Source of the DNA: Megascapheus bottae
Taxonomy: Eukaryota; Chordata; Mammalia; Rodentia; Geomyidae
Reading direction: 5' to 3'
Assembly: GCA_024803745.1 (NCBI GenBank)
Contig: JANJXV010000004.1
Location: 43,209,358-43,273,357, forward strand
Length of the DNA: 64,000 nucleotides
Position 1 is the stretch's first letter; each line of letters begins with the position of its first letter. Under the pieces are notes generated by a model. It did no database searches. It had not been told where the DNA came from and saw only the letters and a program-made list of their open reading frames with translations. The translations under genes and the position numbers were made by a program. This document shows positions 57,126 to 64,000 of the stretch, piece after piece.

Positions 57126-57335
57126 AAAAATATGGAAAGAACTACATAACTCTATCCTTCTTTGAGAAAAACATGACCCTGTATTTAAAGAACCCTATGG
57201 ATTTCTCACTCAAGCTACCTGAGTTGATTGAAAAGTTTGGCAAAATAACAGTGTATAAAATCAATCAAAAAATCAGTAGCCTTACTGTATGCTAACAATG
57301 AGAAGAGCAAAACTGAAAGTAGGAATACATCTTAA
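57126..57335 (+). mobile_element. Inverted L1 ORF2 segment
   Basis: Plus-strand L1 sequence next to a minus-strand L1. 'caaaataacagtgtataaaa' followed by 'tcagtagccttactgtatgc' corresponds to the ORF2 part just after the RT active site (YKIN.QKS.A.LYANNE-type codons). An opposite-strand fragment at the 5' edge is what twin priming produces. Confidence 0.65.
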
Positions 57336-57398
57336 ATTGTATCTCCCAAATTTTAGTTCTCTTTTTTCTATCATGTGTCATTTATAATGTTACTCTCC

Positions 57399-57400
57399 AC

Positions 57401-57440
<40 letters not shown>
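57399..57440. repeat. (AC)n microsatellite
   Basis: About 20 AC units with short TA interruptions at the start. Confidence 0.93.
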
Positions 57441-57443
<3 letters not shown>

Positions 57444-57444
57444 T

Positions 57445-59742
57445 GCACTTACACATAAACACACTCACCAAAATGGTTTTCCGTGTGTTCTATTTCACAT
57501 AACTGATAAGATACCTGGTGTAGATATTTTCTCATATGAATATCATAGTTCATAAAATCTGCCCATAATCTCAAATATGCATCAGTTTATTCCATTTTAG
57601 CTGCTATTCTGTTTCTATCTCATGAATAAACAAACACATTTTTCTGGTAATAGTAGTTTGGGTTACTTCACAGGTATACATACAGGATAATTGCTTGATC
57701 AGAATGTATGCTAATGTTTAGCTTTCCGTTTCAATTCTTTATAGCGTGCATACACTAATTTACATTTCAGCCATCTGTGCATCAAAGTTGGTATTTCTTC
57801 ACAGTTTCCCATGAACTGATAGCTTCAGATGTTACATGTGTCTAATATTGAAAAGAGTAAAATGTTATCTCTTGTGACAATCTTTCATTTCCCTGATCAT
57901 AGAAAGGTTAAATAGTATTTTGATACTATTTAGTATTTATTTGGGAGTTGATCTGTGAAATTACTCACCTGTATTTTGAGAAGATTCTGCTAGAATTGGT
58001 TACATGCACCTGGCTCTTTTCTGCTTTCATTAGAGATGAGTTTAGTGGATACTTTCTTGCAAACACACCAGCAGCAGTCTGCCTCAGGCTTAAATGAAAG
58101 TCTTTCTGAATTCTACTTTCCTGCCTTCCAGAGGAGCTTGCTCAGCTGATTCCCAAATACTGTCCTGAAGTATGAGCTAACCCTCGGGGCCAATCTTCAT
58201 ACACTGGAGTTTCAGGATCTGCTGAAAATAGAATCCTCTATTTCTTTTAGAAAAAATACTGGTGCACTCTTTGCTTCTCAGAGGTCCCAGCAGTACTGAG
58301 CCTTTGGCTGTAGTGTCACCTGTATAAAGAAACACTGCACAATCTCGCCCTCTTTCTTTTATCACTCTCCCTATGCTTTTCTCCTTTGGCGTGGGATTAC
58401 TAATATCACAAAAACCTGCATACATTTAGGAGAAATTAAACTTTGAATGCAATAGTTTGTTCTTTGGCTTTCTTTCCTCTCCTTCCTTGTTATCTTTCTT
58501 CCTTTCTTCCTTCTTTCCTATTGCACATATTTTAAATAATTAATAATTTAAATAAATGTGATGATTAATATATAACTTTGTCAGGTAGTACATTTTACAT
58601 TATTCATACATAGTGTATATAATATATTTTGCACATTAAATAATATTATATGCATATGTAATATATATCTATTACATTAGTATTTAAATCATTTTAACAA
58701 TTAGTTTTCTATGAAGTCCTGAAAACTGATATTGCATGCTTTATCACAGGTGATTAATAATTTGGCCTGGTTTGCATATTTTCAATTGATTTATTTGTCT
58801 AAAGTGATGTATATCCCTTAGCACCACTTAGTTTCTAGTGTCACAACTCTTTCTGAAAAACGTGTTTTTGAATATCAAACTGTCTCACACAATCTTCAGA
58901 CATGTTCATGATGTTATATTATAAAAGTCCATAAAGTAATCTAGAGAGACAAAATTACTTCTGACATATCAAAGGTTAAAAAACAATTCTGTACAGATAA
59001 AGCAGAACTCATTTTATAAGCTAGACATAGAAAAGATGTAAACATTGAGCCCTTGAAAACAATCTTCAAAGAAACTCTATCAGACTGTGGAACTGATGCA
59101 GTTAGTTTTAAATTAGTGGTAGCACATTCTGTTCAAATCACAATGTCTTTTCAAACATTACGTTAAGTTAAATAAGTTAAGACACTGTTGAATTGGAAAA
59201 AATAAAAATACTGTTTGCAGAAATGGTTATGTAAAGTCTGTCTCTTTCTCTGAGTCCCTTTCCCTTGCTTTGTTGGAAGACTTACCTGCTTTCAGTACAT
59301 TCCCTCTAGTTCCTAAAGCATATGGCTCAAATAAGCATTTTATTTCTTGTCAATTTTCTGGATTCTCTTTCCTAATTTGTTCTAAACATAACATTGGAGG
59401 TCAGATACTATTTCCAATTTTCTTGCCTATTTTGAATAAAATTATCTTAAAACTTAAATCTTCACTAGTGACTTTCACAAGGTTTTGACTTTATAGTATG
59501 AATTCTTAGCACTTCTAAGATACATCCTATTTCTTAACATTAAATTAACATTCTGGTTGCTACTCTTACCATCGCAGTATGTATCAGTACTGAAAGGCTC
59601 AAATTATGCATCTTTATACCAAAGAATGTGTTCTCCACAGGAACTGGGATTCGTGAATATGATCAAGCAAACTAAGCAAAGCTAAAAAGTTCAGTGATGT
59701 AGTAATTTAAGACCAAAATCAAGTCATTTTGGTAGTACCAAA
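57445..59742. other. Unassigned sequence
   Basis: About 2.3 kb without a confident repeat. It holds a CTTT/CCTT-rich patch at 58470-58520. 58020-58430 is somewhat GC-richer and includes an 82-codon minus-strand open frame (58177-58425) with no recognised domain. Confidence 0.35.
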
Positions 59743-59758
59743 AAATCCAGTATGTTTT

Positions 59759-60274
59759 TTTCATATCTTTTTATTGCAATTAATAGAAGGGTTATATGAT
59801 ATTTGCCAGATACAAGGTGCATTAATTCACATACATTGATACGCTTTCACATGTTTTGGTCCCCATTTCCCTCCTCCCACCCGCACTCTTCATCTTGCTT
59901 TCCCCCCTTCCCTAACCAATTTCAAATAACCAGACACAAATATATCCGATATATCAGGTAACAAAGTTAGATACTGTAACAATATGAGATAACCAAGGGA
60001 CAGCAAAAGAGATGAGAGATAACATAGTACCTTAAGGATAACAATCATTCATTATGTGGCTTTTGTTTCTATATCCTAGAGGTCCTTTCATTTAGCGTCA
60101 TACTATATGTACTTATGTATTAAGGTTTTGCTCTATTGCAAATCTCTGCTAGGGGAGCCCAAGGTTTCTACTGATTATGACAAATGAGGGAAACCATTGA
60201 GCCTAAGTTCCTTTGAGTCTGGCTTATTTCACTTAATATGACTTTTTCTAAGTCTTTCCACCCCATTTGTTAGG
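59759..60274 (-). mobile_element. 5'-truncated L1 3' UTR with 16-bp target duplication
   Basis: Young-type terminus at left ('attgcaattaatagaagggt'), an extended 3' UTR to the 'gacaaatgagggaaaccatt' and 'gtctggcttatttcactta' blocks at right. Direct repeats aaatccRgtatgtttt at 59743-59758 and 60275-60290 differ at one base. Confidence 0.92.
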
Positions 60275-60289
60275 AAATCCGGTATGTTT

Positions 60290-60555
60290 TAACTGCAATA
60301 CTTAAGCAGTCTTTCAAGCAGGGAATTAGAAAGTGTTAAGTGGCAGGAAGGGGAAAAACAGAGGTAACAATACTGAAGAACATTTATTATTGTATGAGGA
60401 CCACTGTAATGTAACTCACTGAAACCAATTGAGTAATCAACCATCAGAGGATCAGTCTGATTTTAAAATAATGTGTATGTATGTGGAAAATACCAAGGTG
60501 AAACACTTTTTGAACATTTAGCATACACTAAAAACATGGCCTGCCAGGGTATAGG
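60290..60555. other. Unassigned sequence
   Basis: Nothing recognised. Confidence 0.35.
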
Positions 60556-60559
60556 TCAT

Positions 60560-60770
60560 AATGAGAGAAGGAAATGTGATATCGCTGTAATATTTCAGAT
60601 GCATGTATGGAAATAGAACAACAAAGTTTGTTGAAACTGATTTTGGGAGGGGGAATGAAGGAGAGGCATGGAGTGGGTGAGTCTGATCAAGATACTTTGT
60701 GTGCACATGTGGACATGTCAGAATGAAACTCTCCTGTGCCAAAACTGGCTGCTAGTAAGAATGCGCAAAA
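60560..60770 (+). mobile_element. Possible ancient L1 3' end
   Basis: 'gggagggggaatgaaggaga' followed by 'gatcaagatactttgtgtgc' and 'catgtcagaatgaaact' recalls a common older rodent L1 3' terminus. Low confidence because no tail or coding part is attached. Confidence 0.35.
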
Positions 60771-60774
60771 AGAA

Positions 60775-61650
60775 AACTCGAGTATGTTTTCTTGTTCATA
60801 TTATTTCCTTTATTTTCCTTTTTTTAAAGCAAAATTTAAAGCATCCTTTATGATGTTCCCAGACTCTGAGATAATGCCACCAGACTCCCAAATAATGCCA
60901 TTTCTCTAAAGCCTTCAATGGAGAAAATATATGATATTCTGCTACCTGCCAAACTACAGATTGTAAAGACTCAGAAGCTTCCTTTCCCATTAAAGTCTTT
61001 CTTGAATATATTAAAAGAGATGCTACTTGAGTTATCTATCCTCCATGGCTTCTATTTCCAAAGATCAAGCATGAATTCTTCCATTCTTCAGTAAGTCTCT
61101 GCCTTTCAAATTCATAATAGAAAGTGCTTATTATTCAACTTTTCAACATATCTGTTAGCTATGGTGTCAAAAAGTATAAACACACAGAAGCAAATTACAA
61201 AATTTAAAAGTTGATTATATCACAAACTAAAAATGCTGGATAAGAATAAAATAGAATCCAAGTATGAGAAAAAGTTGTTTGCTTTTTTACAAAGGTAACT
61301 CAGGAAATACTGAATTACTGAAATGATTCCCTGTAATAAATAGCAAAATCTCCAGATCATCAATTTTTATTCAGTTAAAGTAGATTATTTTGAATGTGGC
61401 AAAATCAAGAAAGTTTTATTTTTTAGACCTATATAGCAATCTTTATTATAAATCTGTTTATTTGCTAATATAGTACTTTTTACAACATGGTAATTACTAG
61501 CTTTGAGCTGTCTTCAATATTTGTCACATAGCTAGCTATACAAAGTCTATTTGAAAATCACTTAAAACTAAATCAAATACTACTGATCAGGATAGTAATG
61601 TCTTAGAACCTACTGTAAGTGTGTCAGTGCTATCTCTGATATGTACTTTA
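60775..61650. other. Unassigned AT-rich sequence
   Basis: Nothing recognised. Confidence 0.35.
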
Positions 61651-61655
61651 AGGTA

Positions 61656-61960
61656 TGCTATAGACTGAATTTTGTGTCACCAAGATTCCATGTCTAAGCC
61701 CTGAGAACTGATATACAACAATTGGATACTTGGTCTATGAAGAAATTAAAATTAAAGTTAAGTAAAATCATGAAATCTCACACTCTCTGTTGCCTCTTTG
61801 AATACTATCTCTTCCTGAGTCTTCTCCCTCCTCTTTTGCCATGTGACTTTGCTCTGATTAAAACCCCTTTCTGCTTCTCATATTATGGATGTTTTGGATG
61901 TCTAGGCCTCCCCCCAATATCTCTTCACCTTACCTCAATATCCTTAGTTTAATCTTACAT
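61656..61960 (+). mobile_element. MLT1-like MaLR LTR remnant
   Basis: Starts 'tgctatagactgaattttgt' and continues 'gattccatgtctaagccctg', close to the conserved beginning of MLT1 LTRs (TGTTATGGACTGAATTGTGTC, then ATATGTTGAAGCCCT). The rest is diverged. An ancient element shared across mammals. Confidence 0.55.
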
Positions 61961-62123
61961 GGACAGTGTCTCTACAAGTTCTGAAATAACACAGAAGAGT
62001 TGCTCCTGATGAAAAATATATATAATCATATATGAAACAGCTGAAACAAAAGAAATGAACTCATGAGAGCACTCTAAGGGTTCATAATCTGACCTGGATT
62101 GCCTTCTTCTTATGACCTTTGTT

Positions 62124-62318
62124 CTTTTTTTTGTTGTTTTTTTTTTCGCCAGTTGTGGGGCCTAAACTCAGGGCCTGAGCATTGCCCTTGGGCTTTCTCA
62201 AGGCTAGAGCCATGCCACCACTTCCAGCTTTTTTCTATATATGTGGTACCAAGGAATCAAACCTGGGAATTCGTGCATGCTAAGCAAGCACTCTACCACT
62301 ATGCCAAACTCCAGGCCC
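62124..62318 (-). mobile_element. IDL-Geo-like SINE with target duplication
   Basis: Minus-strand dimer with poly-T at left, B box rc 'ggaatcaaacc', and flanks ttcttatgacctttgtt (62107-62123) and ttcttatgacctgtgtt (62320-62336), one mismatch. Confidence 0.93.
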
Positions 62319-62339
62319 TTTCTTATGACCTGTGTTTTT

Positions 62340-62700
62340 TTAAGATCACTACATGTACTTCTTAGAAATGTCTTTCAGTGTACTTGTAGGATAGGCAAGC
62401 ATTTAATTTTTGAACTATTTTATAATACCATTTTTTTGCTGCTCTCATTGTTAAGAATCTGCTAATTGTCTAAAGTTTCTGGCTTATAATTTTAGATATT
62501 TGAATAATTACATGTAATTCTCTCAGGGGTAAGTATAATTGGAAATTTCCCTAGAAATATACTACTCAGTAGGTATATTTTCAATGTTAAGTTGACAATA
62601 TTCAAGTCCAGAACAAATATTATAGAATGCTGCTATTATTCATTATAGCCACTTACAGTCTGATAAACTGGGAAGTCTGTTATTGTAAAAACTAAGTTTA
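62340..62700. other. Unassigned AT-rich sequence
   Basis: Nothing recognised. Confidence 0.35.
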
Positions 62701-62713
62701 AAAGGGTTTTGGA

Positions 62714-62905
62714 GGAGCTGGGAGTTTGGCCTAGTGGTTGAGTGCTTGCCTAGCATGCACAAAGACCTGGGTTCGATTCCTCAGTACCACATAGGTAGAA
62801 AAACGCCAAAAGTGGTGCTGAGGCTCAAGTGGTAGAGCTCTAGTCTTGAGAAAGTCCAAAGACAGTGCTCAGGCCCTGAGCTCAAGCCCAGGACTGGCAA
62901 AAAAA
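62714..62905 (+). mobile_element. IDL-Geo-like SINE, very young copy
   Basis: A near-canonical dimer. A box tggcctagtgg (62727-62737) and B box ggttcgattcc (62770-62780) match pol III promoter consensus. The Geo half follows, with 'gctcaggccctgagctcaag', and then poly-A. A 14-bp duplication, aaaagggttttgga, flanks it at 62700-62713 and 62906-62919. Confidence 0.96.
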
Positions 62906-62919
62906 AAAAGGGTTTTGGA

Positions 62920-63175
62920 CATCCATGCCTGGAAAGAAAACTCTTACATTAGAGGATGCAAATTTCATTAAAAAGAGCTTTACACTAAGGTGACAAATGG
63001 AAAGTGTCAGGAAATGAACACTAGCTAAGTACAAATAAGATATATTTTATTTTCCTTTGTTTCATTATTCATCTTTATTTCTTCTTTCTTTAGCTTGTGT
63101 ATTGTGTATTGGTTCTTGGAAAACAAAGACAAAAATTCCTTTTATCACTTTTGAACAATGTAATCCTTTATAATA
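62920..63175. other. Unassigned sequence
   Basis: Nothing recognised. Confidence 0.35.
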
Positions 63176-63179
63176 ATAT

Positions 63180-63500
63180 TGATGCTTAATGATTGTATAT
63201 AGAGATTTCCTTCTTAAATACTTGTTTGTTAAACATGACATTTGAAATATATTATAAAAATCATATTGTTACAATATTTCACCTGATTATCTGATATATT
63301 GTATATATGCTTACTTGTTTGTTTGAAGTTGGATAGGGAAGGGAGGAAAACAAGATGGAGGGTGGGGGTAAGGGGAGGGAAATGGGGACCAAGACATGAG
63401 AAAGGATATCAATGTATGAGAAGTAATGTGTCTTATATCTGGAGAATATAATGTAACCCTTCCATTAATTACAATAAAAATATATGAGAAAAAAATAAAT
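63180..63500 (+). mobile_element. L1 3' UTR, with internal deletion or nested insertion
   Basis: 63180-63262 matches the middle of the L1 3' UTR ('gattgtatatagagatttcc', 'aaacatgacatttgaaatat'), and 63265-63492 matches its last roughly 230 bp. About 80 bp present between these parts in the full-length copy are missing. Confidence 0.85.
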
Positions 63501-63529
63501 AAAACCAGTGTTAATAAAATCTTTCAAAA

Positions 63530-64000
63530 ATAATATCAGTGATGCTTTTCACAAGACATAAGATCTTAGAATTATTTAATGAAAAATGATTTTATATGTG
63601 TTACTATATTTTCCCCTGGGAGTAGAATAACCAACATGTTATAATCACTAATTTCTTAATTATCTCTGTAACGTTTGGACACATAATACCAACTTACGAA
63701 TACACGCCCAGTTCTTTTAAATTAACACTATGTCAAACTTTTCTCTAAGTAATTGTTAAATTCCTTATCATATAAATAGCAAAGCTAGCAAAGGAAAGCT
63801 GGAAGTTTTTCTCTACTACATGAAACTCCCATCTAAATTTAAAACTATAACTTGTATACTTTTAAAACCAAAAGCACAGTGAAACCTAGATAGCTAATGA
63901 ATGAAAGAATTCTCAATCTTTCCCGCCTGCCACACCATTTTGTCAAAATTCTTTGCAATTGTAATCCTGGAGATCAGACAAAGGAATGAATATCAAAATA
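63530..64000. other. Unassigned AT-rich sequence to window end
   Basis: Nothing recognised. Confidence 0.35.

Noticed and set aside
62727..62780. Possible tRNA gene from perfect A and B boxes
   Set aside because: The sequence continues into a Geo half and poly-A, has a target duplication, and does not fold as an obvious complete tRNA. It is a SINE.

Overview
This window is nuclear DNA of a mammal, almost certainly a rodent. It is AT-rich and dominated by interspersed repeats and microsatellites, and I can support no host protein-coding gene, exon or structural RNA gene in it. The best lineage marker is a SINE present in about 15 copies. It has a tRNA-Ala/ID-like left half with pol III A and B boxes, joined to a right half matching what I remember of the IDL-Geo family, which is described as restricted to Geomyoidea (pocket mice, kangaroo rats, pocket gophers). 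A second abundant SINE joins a B1/7SL-like head to the same right half. From this I infer a geomyoid rodent, with moderate confidence because no database search was possible.

Layout. 1-13 kb: mostly unassigned AT-rich sequence with scattered SINEs, a class I (ERV1-like) solo LTR (about 1.85-2.47 kb), short 5'-truncated L1 3' ends and a 53-bp tandem duplication. 13.5-14.4 kb: three L1 3' ends packed together. 14.8-23 kb: SINEs, a roughly 144-bp tandem duplication and a 360-bp (GT)n/(GA)n/(TG)n tract. 24.0-26.2 kb: a 5'-truncated plus-strand L1 holding a solo LTR with a 6-bp target duplication. 26.2-33 kb: old L1 and MaLR-like pieces, and an L1 end nested in a SINE.

33.13-40.58 kb is the centrepiece: a full-length minus-strand L1 bounded by a 15-bp target-site duplication. 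It has a GC-rich 5' UTR with a YY1-like site and about 100-bp tandem units, a frameshifted ORF1, a decayed ORF2 (endonuclease, reverse transcriptase and C-terminal cysteine segment all recognisable), a 3' UTR, and a 543-bp solo ERVK-like LTR inserted in ORF2. 40.6-64 kb: SINEs, L1 3' ends (one inverted at its 5' end in the way twin priming produces), an MLT1-like LTR, microsatellites and long unassigned stretches.

The repeats are dead or non-autonomous copies. L1 proteins from active copies elsewhere would have mobilised the SINEs and L1 fragments, and nesting gives a relative order of events. The most useful observations are the apparent common tRNA/ID origin of both SINE monomers, the architecture of the full-length L1, the precisely bounded solo LTRs, and repeated microsatellite growth at one site in L1 ORF2. 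I found no convincing previously undescribed functional system.
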